A stretch of DNA of 64,000 nucleotides from Rapana venosa (taxonomy: Eukaryota; Mollusca; Gastropoda; Neogastropoda; Muricidae). The DNA lies in contig CM054158.1 of the NCBI GenBank assembly GCA_028751875.1, positions 13,269,695-13,333,694 on the forward strand, read 5' to 3'. The position numbers and the translations under genes are program-made. This document shows, one piece after another, positions 11,111 to 23,129 of the stretch (position 1 is its first letter; every line of letters starts with the position of its first letter). Below the pieces are notes generated by a model, which did not search any database, had not been told where the DNA came from, and saw nothing but the letters and a program-made list of their open reading frames with translations.

Positions 11111-11136
11111 CCCCCCCCCCCCCCCCCCCCCCCCCC
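11111..11136. repeat. Poly-C run
   Basis: Pure C run of 26 bases just left of an inverted long-variant SINE-A copy. Confidence 0.95.
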
Positions 11137-11149
11137 TCCCTTTTCCTGA

Positions 11150-11532
11150 GCTGGAGTTCTAAGGTTTGCCAATAGTGAGAGTTTGTGTATGCGACCACAT
11201 GCCCACCATCAAGGCAGCCACATTCTGACTTCAAGGATGATGATGTCCTAACACAACACCTATGGGTATGCGTTTCTAAACTTCTGTCATCCATTCCCAG
11301 TGGCACAAAATGGCCTACTCTTCCAAAAGTTGGAATAGGTTTTAACGTGCACACAAGATGTTCTGCGTGCTTTCATACACGGGGCTTTGGTTTACAGTCT
11401 CATCTGAAGAACTTGGAGGGGAGTGGAGTCGGTACTGATGTCAAGTCCAGAGGAAAAGTCCCTCGAGCAACTGTTTTGGTAGTGGCTCCATCCTGCACCG
11501 TCAGACCATAAGCTCAATGCTCTAACCACTAG
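11150..11532 (-). repeat. SINE-A, long variant
   Basis: Inverted copy. From right to left: tRNA-like head (GCTCTAACCACTAGG on the + strand), GTTTACAGTCTCATCTGAAG, CACAAGATGTTCTGCGTGC, then the second 3' type (GCCACATTCTGACTTCAAGG, TTTGCCAATAGTGAGAG). Confidence 0.85.
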
Positions 11533-11533
11533 G

Positions 11534-11672
11534 AGGTGGATCGGTGGTCTAGAGGTAACGCGCCTGTCTAGAAAGTGAAAAGTCCGGGTTGGAAGTGTGC
11601 GGTGGTTTGAAACCCGTTTGGACCCGAACATTTCCCCTATTCATTAGACCATGAGTGGTGGTCTGGGCGCTA

Positions 11673-11706
<34 letters not shown>

Positions 11707-11950
11707 GTGTTACACAAAATTATTTAGCGCACGTAAAAGAACCCACGGCAACAAGAGAGTTGTCCCTGGCAAAATCCTGTAGAAAAAACCCACTCATGAT
11801 AGGGACACAAATACAGTTGCAGACACAAAAATGAAAAAAAAAGGGTGGCGCTGCTCTTGTGGCGACGCGCTCTCCCCGGGGCGAGCAGCCCGAATTTCAC
11901 AGAGAGAAATCTGCCATGACTTAAAGTGGTATGAAATGAAATGAAATGAA
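11534..11950 (+). repeat. SINE-B, near full length
   Basis: tRNA-like head GTGGATCGGTGGTCTAGAGG, then AACGCGCCTGTCTAG and a decayed B box GTCCGGGTTGGAAG. Body: CGGATGAGACGATAAACCGA, AAGAACCCACGGCAACAAGA, GGTGGCGCTGCTCTTGTGG. It ends CTTAAAGTGGTATGAAATG with an AAATG repeat. Its head touches that of the inverted SINE-A, so the two lie head to head. Confidence 0.9.
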
Positions 11951-12470
11951 AGGCTATCCCATCCTCCATGCTAAAACACTGTCAATAACTTAGGACCATC
12001 TTGCTAATCAGGGCAGGATTTTTACAAAGGTGCATCACGTCACCCACCCTTTGTATCATGTTCGTCAGTAAATTACAAACATTAACAGTCTGTCCCTGCA
12101 CACACCCAGCCAGCAAGCCCTTCATGCTGAAAAGGTTGTAATGTGTAACTGCAGAGATCATCATCCCAAATGACTCAAAATCATCAAAATGCAGAAAGCA
12201 GCCTACTCAACTTTCTAGACATTGATTTGAGCTACTAACTGGGGTATCACCATCATCAGAAAATGGTGGCCTCCTATTTCTCTCTCACACTAATACCAAA
12301 GAGAATCCCCAGCTTACAATCAACCCCTCCTGCAATAGCAAACACCCAGTTGCCTTGAAATGAATCTGGACCCCCCCCAAAAATTTTAAAAATCTGGACA
12401 CTGCATGAAAACCAGAGCCATCCTATGTCTTGTTATGATGAAGCAAATCATAATGACATGTAACCAGATA
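11951..12470. other. Unassigned stretch
   Basis: No coding or repeat family recognised. Confidence 0.3.
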
Positions 12471-12475
12471 GATGC

Positions 12476-12660
12476 TATAGCTGAGAGGCCAAAATGACTT
12501 ACTTCAATCCTACGGGTCCACGAAATCATGAGTTTGAATCTCAGCAGCAGCAGCAGCGCCTGGTGAATTAAAGTTGGGGATTTTTATTATCTCCCAGGTC
12601 AACTTAAAGTGCAAACCTGCCAGGGCCTTATTTCCATTCGTGTATATATGGGACCAGGCA
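12476..12660 (+). repeat. SINE-F
   Basis: Head-like TAGCTGAGAGGCC, then ATGAGTTTGAATCTC (B-box-like), a CAG microsatellite, and GGTGAATTAAAGTTGGGGAT, TTATCTCCCAGGTCAACTTA, AAGTGCAAACCTGCCAGGGC. The body also occurs at 8700-8780. A TA/CA simple repeat follows to about 12740. Confidence 0.65.
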
Positions 12661-12974
12661 CCACTCATCCCATATGTGTGTATACATATATGTATGTGTG
12701 TATACACACACATATGTACACATATATACACGTGTATATGTACCGGAAAACAAAATTCACATTAAAGATACCATAAGTTATGTCAATGTCCAGTGGTTTA
12801 TGGAAACAACATACTCAGCATGCAACCTGTAAAACAATTTGACTGTTAGGAAACGCAGAGAAATGAAGATAAAAGGTAGCCAGCTGTGACAACCTCCTTG
12901 AGTAATAAAACAACTAGCATTCATCCTAGGAATATATTTTTTTTGGGGGGGGGAAGGGGGTAATTTTTTGTGTG

Positions 12975-13235
12975 GATAATGAATAAGCACTGCACTCATG
13001 TGCTTTTTGTTTCTACATTCAGTCCCTGGATCCATGCAGCTTTGTAAATTTTGTCATCTGTTCCTACCAGCACACAACAGCCTTTTCTGAAAGTCCAAAC
13101 AGATTTTAATGTGGGCACAAGGTGTTCTGCATGTGTCTGCACATGGGACCTTGGTTTATAGCTCATCCAATAGACTTTCTGGGTAGTGAAGTTGGCACTG
13201 ATAATGTGAACTCCATTGAGCTTAAACAATGCAGT
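12975..13235 (-). repeat. SINE-A, short-tail type
   Basis: Inverted: GGATAATGAATAAGCACTGC (tail), TTTGTAAATTTTGTCATCTG, ACAAGGTGTTCTGCATGTG, CTTGGTTTATAGCTCATCC. The head is diverged or missing. Confidence 0.8.
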
Positions 13236-13264
13236 TTTGTTTTCATGATTAAAAATTTTTTTTT

Positions 13265-13390
13265 TTGGTTTCATTCCTCAGCCATACCTCTGAGGTTCAC
13301 CTGTGGTGTGATTTTACATATGAGACCATTCTTACCTACCATTAAGGTAGCCACATTCCGACTTCAGGATGGTTTCCTGATCAAGACTCA
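13265..13390 (-). repeat. SINE-A long-variant tail fragment
   Basis: CCATACCTCTGAGGTTCACC and GTAGCCACATTCCGACTTCA are the inverted tail of the long SINE-A type. Confidence 0.65.
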
Positions 13391-13489
13391 AGATAACTTT
13401 ATCAACATATTGAAAAGAAATTCTGGCAGGTGCAAAACTACAGCTTTTAAGACACAAATATCAATTTGCGGGCAATACTGACATTGATT

Positions 13490-14513
13490 GATGTCACAGT
13501 TGATACAGTCACCATCATAACCAGAAAGGAGTTATGTGGAATTGTCCAAAACTTTTCCAAACAGTAACATTAAAATTTTTACAGATCATGCCTGGGGCGC
13601 TTCCAATCACATTGGTCTTTTTTCCCTTAAATTTCAGTTCAAAATCATCTTTTCCCTACTCCACAGTTACGTTACTTTTTCAATGCATCTGTGGACAGCA
13701 GCCATACTTACGCGTAAACAAACAGGGAGACTACTCTTAATAGGCCTAGACTTTGGTATAGGCTAAAGGCCTAGGCTAGCGGAAAATCGACCGGGTTACG
13801 CAGAATAGGGCTGAAAATGTGTCGTTGTACGGTTGAAGACGAAAGTGCAGAAGGTGAGGTATAGAAGCATGCAGCAAGCAGTGGTAAGCAAATGCAGCGT
13901 GCATTTTTCTTACTCTTTTTCTTCTGGTGCACTTTTCTTTCTTTGGTATGGAGTAAACTTGTAGAAAAACAGAGTTGAAAGTTGGTGTCCCATAGCCTCA
14001 TTCAGTCGATAAACAGAACAGTGATCTTATTTAAAATACACATGTACGTTCGTGTGTCGTTCGTGGATCGTGGTCAAGCTCTCATTAGAAAAGCTGAAAA
14101 CTTATCATTGATTTGTAAATGAAGATCTAACCATGATATCATCACATCTTCCATTCATGTTACACATCTTAATTTTGATTTGTTTAGTAGCCCTAGATTA
14201 TATTTTTACAGAGATGGGTAGATAGGCCTACCATCGTAAATTAATTGTAGGCAACACTTGACATGATAATTGGGGGAAAAAAAAAGACATTTTGACCACT
14301 AGGCTATTATTTTAATCATTTCGTTTTAAGTTGTTGAAGCTGTGAATGGTGGCTTACAATTTATTCATATTATTGACAAGGAGTGGTCTGTTCTACTTGT
14401 AGCTTCTATTAATTATAAGTTTGTGAACTGCACATAATTTTTTCTCCCTGTCTCCTCCCCTCCATTTTTCTTCACCTTCTTCTTTCTTTCTTTTTTTTTT
14501 AAAATTTAAAATA
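13490..14513. other. Unassigned stretch with weak promoter-like segment
   Basis: Repeated TAGGCCT motifs and locally more CpG near 13730-13860. A short frame starting ATG at 13817 (MCRCTVEDESAE) ends at a donor-like AAG|GTGAGG at 13853. That is the only hint of a first exon and it is weak: no downstream exon with matching phase was identified. Confidence 0.2.
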
Positions 14514-16490
14514 TTGTTTGAACTTGAAGGAAATGGTAAGGGTCAGAAACTTAAAGAAACAGCCTCCTCTCCCCAATACACACACATACATCATATACAT
14601 GTAGGAGCCACCCCCTTCAAGGTCAGTGCTGGTATAAACCTGGTATCTGATGCTAAAGAGCAGGCTGAAGCACAAAACTGGCAGTTCCAGAGAACTTTCA
14701 GCTAAGACAAGAGCTAGGCTACACTAGAGAAGAGTTTTCTGCCAAGTGTGGAATGCTTTCCAACTACTAAACCAGGTCTTAGTCCTAGACAGTGTGAACA
14801 TTCCTGAGCCATGCATTACAACGCTTTTGCTTGGACTCAAACCTGGGAAAGCCCCTGGCCCTGATGGCATCACTCCCAAGATCCTAAAGGAACTAGCAAA
14901 AGAGATCTCCCCTATCCCTACCATCATCTTTCAGTCATTCTTGGACACTGGAGTTCTACCATCTGATTGGAAGGATACAAACGTAACGCAGAGTTTTCAA
15001 GAAGGGGGAACACTATGATCCTGTAAACTGTAGACCAGTGTCACTGACCAGTGTTTGCTGCAAGGTGCTGGAGCACATCCTTACCAGCAACATCATGTAC
15101 CACCAGGAGCTACATGGCATCCTATGCCACCAGCAACATGGATTCAGAAAACAACAGTTGTGTGAGATGCAGCTTGTTGGTTTTGCAGATGAGCTCGTGA
15201 ACAACATGGCCCAGGGGAAACAAATTGACACCCTTGTCATGGATTTTGTGATTTAAAACATTTGACGAAGTCAACCCCTCACTCCTGGTACCCAAGCTTC
15301 ACCATTACAGCATCCAGGGAAAACACCTCACATGGATCTCCAACTTCCTAAGAGACAGAAGCCAAGCAGTAGTACTAGTACCAGTAGTAGTCAATGGCAC
15401 ATGCTCCGACTTCATCAAGGTCCTGTCTGGAATACCTCAGGGTAGCATGCTTGGCCCCTCCTTGTTTCTGGTCTACATCAATGACCTGTTAGATCTAGCC
15501 AACTAACTGCACATGCCAGACTGTTTTCAGATGACACAACTGTGAACGATTTAGTTAAATCACCAGAAGACCTAGTCCATCTACTATAAAACCTTGACCA
15601 GCTTGCTGAGTGGGAGAACAGATAGGACATGGTCTTTCATTCAGGAAAATGCACCACACTACCACTGTACCAGTAACCTGCAGCAGAAAAAGCCTGCCCC
15701 TACCCCAGTATCAACTACATGGACACACATTGGAGATTGTCAGCAGTGTCAAATACCTTGGACTGTGCTTCACCAAAGATCTCAGCTGGAATGGACATAT
15801 CAACAATGTCTGCTCAGAAGCCAATAAGACCCTTGGCTTCTTAAAGAGAAGAACAGATGACAGAATTTACAAAACCCGCATACACACAGGGACTGAATGT
15901 AAAAAAGCACATAAGTGCTTATCCATTATCCTCGATATAAAAGAATTTAAAAAAGAAAAGAAAAGAGAAATCTGAAGATTAGCCCCTGGAAAATCAAAGA
16001 GACAGCATACAAGACCCTTGTACGCGACCCATTATGGAATATGCTGCAACAGTATGGGACCCCTACACACAGGAGAGTATAGATAAGATTGAAGCTATCC
16101 AGCACAGAGCAGCTGATTCATCTTGAGGTACTATCACAACACCTCCAGCATATCCAGTATGATTGACGAACTGCAATGGCCCTCACTACAGCACAGAAGG
16201 CAAACTGCTCATCTCACCATGCTAAACAAACTCCAACATGAAATGGTATGCATGAACAGTATGGGACAAAAGTTAGAGACTCCTATAGCTCGACAGAGGA
16301 GTGGCCATATCGGCATATGATCTACCAATGAATATGCACAACCAAGATGTCGCACACAATATCAGCAACAGTCCTTTCTACCAAGAACAATCCAAGACTG
16401 GAGCAACCTGCCACAGAATGTCGTGGAGGCCACAACCATCGACACCTTTGTGTCAAAGGCCTCCAGACTGACTGAACAGATTTTTTAGTT
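14514..16490 (+). mobile_element. Non-LTR retrotransposon, jockey/CR1-like, decayed
   Basis: Fragments of a reverse-transcriptase ORF in several frames. Near 14840 GLKPGKAPGPDGITPKIL marks the start of the RT domain. VLEHILTSNIMYH and HGFRKQQLCEMQL follow, then at about 15425 VLSGIPQGSMLGPSLFLVYI. Further on are IVSSVKYLGLCFTKDLSWNG (about 15740) and the terminal FLPRTIQDWSNLPQN (about 16380). Stops and frame slips are frequent, the YADD motif is damaged, and the endonuclease region is absent, so the copy is 5'-truncated and dead. A SINE-A 3' end interrupts it at 15852. The element lies in the large first intron I propose for the Ser/Lys-rich gene. Confidence 0.85.
15852..15965 (+). repeat. 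SINE-A 3' end inside the LINE
   Basis: ACAGATGACAGAATTTACAA, CCGCATACACA, GAATGTAAAAAAGCACATAA and GTGCTTATCCATTATCCTCG are the short-type SINE-A end. LINE coding sequence (KTLGFLKR before, NLKISPWKIKE after) flanks it, so it is nested. Confidence 0.8.
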
Positions 16491-16616
16491 GTTTTTTTTT
16501 TTTTACCCTTGAGCTTCCGACTTCCTCCAAAATTGACAGAATAATCAGCTTGTTGATTGTGGTCACTCACCTGGAAGAAGAGCACACACACACACGCATG
16601 CATGCACACACACACA

Positions 16617-16617
<1 letters not shown>

Positions 16618-16686
<69 letters not shown>
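16618..16686. repeat. (CT)n microsatellite
   Basis: About 34 uninterrupted CT units, ending five bases before a SINE-C head. Confidence 0.98.
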
Positions 16687-16689
<3 letters not shown>

Positions 16690-16690
16690 T

Positions 16691-16974
16691 GGAGGCACCG
16701 TGGTCGAGTGGTTTAGGCGGTCAACTCGTGATCCAGAGGTTGCGGGTTCGATCCCCGCTCGGCTCGGTGTTGTGTCCTTGGGAAAGACACTTTACTCCTA
16801 TTTTCCTCACTCCACCCAGGTGTACAAGTGGGTACCAGCTCTGCTGGGGAAGTATCTGGCGACAGACTAGCGTCCTGTCACAGGGGTGGTGAAAAACCAT
16901 CAGTTCGCTTAACGCTACAGAAACCGGGATAAGCTCCGGCTCTATGGGCCTTCTGGCTCGAAAGAACATACTAC
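16691..16974 (+). repeat. SINE-C, copy 1 (young)
   Basis: tRNA-derived head: GGAGGCACCGTGGTCGAGTG (A-box region) and GCGGGTTCGATCCCC (perfect B box). Body: TGTGTCCTTGGGAAAGACAC, CAAGTGGGTACCAGCTCTGC, GTCCTGTCACAGGGGTGG, ending ATGGGCCTTCTGGCTCGAAA and GAACATACT. It differs from the copy at 47307 at only three positions over about 280 bp. The TCCTTGGGAAAGACAC block resembles conserved central domains of metazoan SINEs (recollection). Confidence 0.95.
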
Positions 16975-17049
16975 ATTGACTTAGAGAGAGATCACAGAGA
17001 GAGAGGAGAGAGACAGAGACAAGTAATTTTTTTCTTAACATAAGGGGAA

Positions 17050-18267
17050 AAAAGTAGAGGGGGTGCTTTTAAGATCGAGAGCAAGATGGATATTTGAAGG
17101 AGAAAAAGTGACAAGTTATTTCTGTAATTTAGAAAAAAAAGACACTTTGTGAATAAAAGCATGGCTACACTGACTGATAGGCATGGTAATACGCTAAACA
17201 CTCAGAAAGATACTTTGCATGAAGTTAAGAATTTTTATGAACAGTTATAAACACTCTAAGGTAGAGCATTGTCAGATAAATGACCTTGTAACACATATTC
17301 CACAACTAGATGTTGAAGAAGCAAATGATTTAGAAGGGGAAATTAAGTTACAAGAAGCAACTTTGACATTTAAAAAATTTGAAAAACAATAAAAGTCCAG
17401 GTACAGATGAGTTCACTGCTTAGTTCTTTAAGTGCTTTGGGGGTAAAATTGGTAGTTTTGTAGTGAGAGCATTAAATGCTGGATATTAAAAAAAAGGGAG
17501 AACTAACTTGTGTTCAAAGGCAAGGCATAATCATTCGCATACCTAAGGGAGACAAACCAAGACACTTGGTAAAGAACTGGAGACCGATATCTTTGTTAAA
17601 CGTTGAATATAAAATTGGATCATCATGCATACCTAACCGATTGAAAAATGTATTACCTAAACTTATTAATGAAGATCAAACTGGTTTCATAAGGAATAGA
17701 TATATCGGTGACAATATTCCACTTATTTATGATTCAATAGCTTAGAAAAACATCATTTACCTGGACTCTTGTTGAACATTGATTTTGAAAAAGCATTTGA
17801 CTCAGTTAGTTGGGATTTCATGTTTAAAGTACTTAACTTAGGCATTGGTTTTCAACATTGAGTTTGTAAATGGGTAGAATTATTTTATAATTATAGTAAT
17901 ATCAGATCTTGTATTATAGTCAATGGTCAAGTTTCTGAGTGGTTTAATATAGAACGAGGATGCAGACAAGGTGACCCACTGTCTCCATATATATTTGTCC
18001 TATGTGCAGAAATACTGGCAATAATGATTCATGAAAATGAAGACATATGTGGAATAACTATTGATAATATTGAACACAAGGTTTCTTAGTATGCAGATGA
18101 TACTGAAATTCTTTTAGCAGGTGACAAGAAATCATTCAAAACTTGCACTGAAATGATAAATTTCTTCAGTTCTAAGTCAGGGTTAAATATGAATCATGGG
18201 AAATGTGTAATTTGGTTGGGGAGCAAAAAACCCTCAGCAGTTTGTTATATGGGCCATTTAGGTATGG
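17050..18267 (+). mobile_element. L1-like non-LTR retrotransposon, 5' segment
   Basis: Decayed RT reading in several frames. It includes IIIRIPKGDKPRHLVKNWRP and ISLLNVEYKI (17530-17620), NEDQTGFIRNRYIGDNI (about 17670), NIDFEKAFDSVSWDF (about 17790) and a GCRQGDPLSPYIFVLCAEIL motif (about 17960). The catalytic ADDTEILLAG stands at about 18090 with its preceding Tyr region broken by a stop. The NWRPISLLN / DPLSPYIF pattern is that of L1/Tx1-type elements. It is interrupted at 18268 by another LINE and resumes at 20057. Confidence 0.85.
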
Positions 18268-18277
18268 AATGGAATCT
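18268..18277. repeat. Target-site duplication, left copy
   Basis: AATGGAATCT, identical to 20047-20056; these flank the inserted RTE-like element. Confidence 0.9.
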
Positions 18278-20046
18278 TCTTCTTCTTCAAGTGTCCGGTC
18301 TGGTCCTGCAGACATCGACGATCATGGCTCTCCATTCTTCCCTGTTCTCGGTCCCTCTCATGAGCTCATTGTTGGTGCCCTCTTTATTCGTTGCAAATTT
18401 GTTTAAGCTGTCTGTGAATTTTGTGCGTTGTCTTCCTCTGCTCTTGTTTCCACAGATTTTGCCACTCCATAACAGTTTCTTTAGTCCGTCAGCCCTGATT
18501 ATATGGCCGAAAAATTTGAGCTGTCTTTGATGGTGTTGAGAAGGGATCTATTGTACCCAGCCATTTCCATTACTTCTGCATTAGTTTTTCATTTTGTCCA
18601 TGAGATTTTCATGATTCTCCGGATGAACCACATTTCCACTGCTTCTAGTTGCTGTTCTGTGTCCTTGGCTAGGGTCCAGCACTCACATCCGTACAGAAGA
18701 ATGGACCATACGTAGGCTCTCAAAACATGGATCTTTGTCTTGAGGCTTATCTTACTGTTGGTAAAAATGCATTTCATGTTGTTAAAAGTTGCCTTAGATT
18801 GACCGATTCTCTTCTTGATTTCTGTGTCACACTTGCCGTCCGGGGTGATAGTACAACCAAGGTATTTAAAGGTGTTTACTTGTCTGATTCTCTCTCCTTT
18901 ACAAGCTATGTTGCATCGTGGTATAACAGCTTTTTTCGAGATCACCATGCATTCTGTCTTCTTTGCATTGAGCTGTAATCCTTTCTTTTCGCTTTCGTCT
19001 GTTACTGTTAAAATCTTTTGCAGTTTTTCTTCAGAGTCGGCAATAAGGACTGTGTCATCTGCATATCTCAGGTTGTTGATGTTGTGGCCACCTACACTAA
19101 TTCCCTCATGATTTTGAATATTTCGTAGAATTATTTCACTATATACATTAAATAAATCAGGCGAGAACACGCAGCCCTGCCTCACACCCCTGCAGATTGG
19201 TCTATATTAACTGATGTCGTTGTCGACTCTAATGGCTGCCTCTTGTTCCCAATATATGTTTCTGAGGACTCAAAGATCTTTCCCGTCGATGTATAGCCCT
19301 GCCAGAATATCAAAAAAGTTGGAGTGTCATACTTTGTCGAACGCTTTTGAGTAGTCAATGAAGCGGAGGTACAGGTCTTTCTGGACCTCGATGGATCTTT
19401 CCATGAGAGTTTTCAATGCGAAGATTGCATTTCTGGTGCCTTTGTCTGCCATGAATCCAAATTGCGTTTCTGATATTTCTGGGAGTATTTTATTTCTCAT
19501 TCGCTTCATGAGTATTCGAAAAAGAACTTTGGTGAGGTGACACATCAGGCTGATTGTACGATGTTGGTCACATTCAGCTGTACCCAGTTTCTTAGGGATC
19601 ACAATGTAGGTGGACTTCTTCATATCTGTCGGAATCTCTCCTGTGTCATATATATTGTTTAGTAGTTTTGTGACTGCCTTATTCCCACTTCATCTAGGGC
19701 TGTTATCAATTCAGATGGGATATCATCCGGTCCTGGCGCCTTACCACTTTTCATCTTGCTGAGTGCATGTCTCACTTCGTCTTCCATGATTATGTGGCCA
19801 TCTTCGTTGCTAATAATAATATGAGGAGGTGGACCTCTGTCGTCGTGGTATAACTCTTCGATGTATTCTGACCACCTGTTAAGAATATCTTCTTTTTCCA
19901 TGAGTATATCTCCATCTCTCGACTTTATACAACCTGTTTTTGCAGATGATTTCTTCCCTGTCACATCTTTTCTTTTTTCTTTTTTTTTTTTTGGGGGGAA
20001 CTGGTCAGCACTTCAATGTGTTAGGCAGATGATACTATATGAGTAC
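18278..20046 (-). mobile_element. RTE/BovB-like non-LTR retrotransposon nested in the L1-like element
   Basis: Read on the minus strand from 20046 down: KSGKAPGPDDIPSELITALD (about 19730), GTAECDQHRTISLMCHLTKV (about 19570), ISETQFGFMADKGTRNAIFA, LRFIDYSKAFDKV (19327), then MRQGCVFSPDLFNVYSEIIL (19185). The intact catalytic motif LRYADDTVLIADSEEKLQ follows, and the C-terminal part ends LLYGCECWTLAKDTEQQLEA (about 18640). The 3' end is a GAA microsatellite (TTC on the + strand at 18278), as in RTE elements, and the copy is flanked by a 10-bp duplication. The apurinic endonuclease is missing (5' truncation) and two or three frame breaks occur, but the last 199 codons are open, so insertion is fairly young. 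Other clade names are possible. Confidence 0.88.
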
Positions 20047-20056
20047 AATGGAATCT
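20047..20056. repeat. Target-site duplication, right copy
   Basis: AATGGAATCT. Removing the insert and one copy restores L1-like reading across the join (EWN before, LKFKILGIWLTNDLQN after). Confidence 0.9.
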
Positions 20057-21600
20057 ACTGAAATTTAAAATCCTGGGAATCTGGTTAACAAATGACCTAC
20101 AAAACTGTTCACACTTGAATTACTCAGAAAAACTAGAAGTCAAGCATTTACAAGTTCAAAATCTAGGTTAAAAGACAACTAACACCAATAGGCGGGATAG
20201 CAGTACTAAAGTCACTCATTTTATCAAAACTAATTTACTTATGGATGCTGCTACCTAATCCGCCAGACAAATTTTTCATACTTTGCAAAGCTACTGCTAC
20301 AAATTTGTTTGGAACAATAAAAGAGATAAAATGAGCAGAAAAGTATCACACAAAAGTATCAAAAATGGAGGTCTTGGATTACCAGATTTGAAAATATTAG
20401 CACAATCTTTGAAACTGACATGGATGAAGAAACTCCAGACAACAAATCATAGGTGGCAGGCTATTGCAAGTTACAACTTTCCACTGATCAACAATATTTC
20501 AAAATATGGACCAGAGATCATTTTGAAGTTTTGTAAATCTAATTCATTTTGGACAGATGTATTCTGTGCTTACAAAGAATTCTTTTGCAAAGTTAATTCT
20601 AGTGATTCTTGCGAACTGTTAGCAGAACCAGTGTTTTTCAATAAAAGAATACAGACATGAAACACGTGTATTGCTACTAAAATACTGGATTGATAAAGGC
20701 ATTCATTGCATAGGAAACTTTATACTGGAAAATGCAATCTTTTGTCATATGAACAGTTAAGACTTAGATATTATGTGATCATTGATTTTGTTACTTTTAC
20801 TGGTTATAGATCGGAAATATCAGAATATATCAGGAAAAAATAATAAAGGTTGCAATACAAGATATTATTTGCTCAAATATGTCTGCCTGTCTGAGGAAGC
20901 CGAACAGTGTACTGAAAGGGTCCAAACCCTATGAGGAGCTTATTAGCAACGATAATCACCCAAAAAGTTGTACCAAGTGGGATAAAAAACCTGAATGTTG
21001 AAAATGACTGGAAATTTTTTTAATTTATTATTATCATAAAATTTCTGATGTTAAAATGAAATGGCTGCAACTCAGGATAATTCACAGGTGTCTTGGGACC
21101 AATATTGTACTGAAAGGGATGGCAGTGACTTCCATAACTTTTGCAATCCAGCAGTAGATAGTATTAGACACATGTTTTGGCAGTGCACAGTTGTTCAGAG
21201 TTTTGGGCAGGCACTTATTGAAGTAATGACTGAAAAATGTCAGAATGTGTTCAATCTGAATTAACAGAGTGTCTGGCTATACTTGGATGTGACAGAAATA
21301 TAATTACAGTATTGATGATAATTTTTGTTTCATCCTACTACTGGCCAAACAATACATCTATCATTGTAAATTGAATAGTAATAGACCTGTACTTCATGTA
21401 TTCATTAACATTAATAACAGATTAAGATACAGATATCTTTAGTTCTTACTGAGGAATATATTTCTCGTAAAAATTGTACACATAACAAGTTCATTATTAG
21501 ATGGATTCAATATCAACCTCTGTTTTATAACGGTAGTTAAAACAGTCAAAATTTGTGAATATGATTGTTGTCTACAGTCCTTCCAGGGTAGACCTGTTCA
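20057..21600 (+). mobile_element. L1-like retrotransposon, 3' segment
   Basis: Continues the element broken at 18267: KILGIWLTNDLQNCSHLNY (about 20070), an open 125-codon stretch with CYKFVWNNKRDKMSRKVSHK and KNGGLGLPDLKILAQSLKLTW (about 20350), and near 21060 a decayed terminal part with RHMFWQCTVVQSFGQ, the zinc-knuckle-like end common in this clade. Multiple stops; inactive. Confidence 0.82.
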
Positions 21601-21814
21601 ATAAAAAAAGACACTGGTAGTGGTACGAAATGTGTAAAAACAGACAAACCTGATTTTGTTCTTTAGTGCACAGACTGTATAGCAACCCATACATGTCATG
21701 CCTGTATAATGTATTGAGCACAGTGCCCATTTGGGACCTCTCGGTCAGTCTGTCTGCCTGTCAGGCTGTCCCTCTTTCTCTCTGTCTCATTTGATCTGGC
21801 TGTATACCTGACAG

Positions 21815-22045
<231 letters not shown>

Positions 22046-22520
22046 GAAAATTCATGATCAGATAGTAGAGGAGGTTAATAATCATAAATTACTTGGCCTT
22101 AATGTAGACAACAATCTTTCCTGGTCTAGCCATATTTCAATATTATTATCAAAGAAATTATCCCAAAAGATATTTCAGCTCAATAGAATAAAGCATTTCC
22201 TTGATGAGCACTCTCGAAAGTTGTTCTTTTATGGATACATACAACCATATATTGATTATGCTTCAACATGTTGGGACCTGGCAAGTAAAAATTGTTTAAA
22301 ACGACTTGAGAGTATTTACAGATGCTCCATGAAATAAATACTCCTTAAATCATCTTTGCAAAATGAAGATTACAAAAAACTCAATATTTTACCATTAAAT
22401 CAGAAATGCCATTTCAATAAAGTCGTATTCATATACAAGATTATGAATAATCTTACGCCAACCTATCTGTATGATACATTTTTTATCCAAAAATTGTTTA
22501 TATGTTTTGTATCTTTATAA
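22046..22520 (+). mobile_element. Non-LTR retrotransposon C-terminal fragment
   Basis: Starts exactly at the CT repeat and reads NNHKLLGLNVDNNLSWSSHI, LFFYGYIQPYIDYASTCWD, LKRLESIYRCSMK, then a stop and FNKVVFIYKIMNNLTPTYLY. This is the post-RT thumb and C-terminal pattern of jockey/CR1/Rex-type LINEs. Confidence 0.8.
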
Positions 22521-22969
22521 CCAACATTAACTGTGCAATGTAAAAAACAACAACAACTGAATAACGAAGTTTGAAAAGAAAAAAGAAGAAATTTTTATCT
22601 TGAAATTGAGCATAACAATTAACATATCAAAAGGAAGTGTACACGTTATGCGACAAAAGAGAATGAAAGATTAAACATTTATACTAATAGTCATACTATT
22701 AGTATATTATACTAAAACTAGTAGAAGAATGAGATCTCAGTAAGAGAGAGAAGTAGAGTGGAGAGAGAGTGAGAGAGGAGAAATAGGGGGACTCAGGAGG
22801 GAGACAGAGTTTTCATAGTCTGAGTGGGAAAAAAAATCAATCAAAATGTGGCATATTATAAACAAAATCAAGTGAATAATTTAACTTTAAGAACCTCATA
22901 AAAAGATGTTATATCAGTACCTAAAAGTGAAAAATGGTAGTTTGCTAAGATTGGCATACAGTGATTTTT

Positions 22970-23060
22970 TCTTCTTCTCGTCCCTCAGCCAGAACTTTTA
23001 AGGTTCACCAATGGTGAGATTTTTGCATATGTGACTGTTTTAATGTTTTATCCCCCATCA
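22970..23060 (-). repeat. SINE-A long-variant tail fragment
   Basis: CCTCAGCCAGAACTTTTAAG, GTTCACCAATGGTGAGATTT and TGCATATGTGACTG, inverted. Confidence 0.6.
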
Positions 23061-23063
23061 TTT

Positions 23064-23066
<3 letters not shown>

Positions 23067-23127
<61 letters not shown>
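23067..23127. repeat. (TA)n microsatellite
   Basis: About 30 TA units. Confidence 0.98.

Positions 23128-23129
<2 letters not shown>

Noticed and set aside
16691..16762. True tRNA gene
   Set aside because: A and B boxes are good, but the acceptor stem does not pair after the B box and the sequence continues into a repeated SINE body. The heads of SINE-A, B and G were rejected for the same reason.
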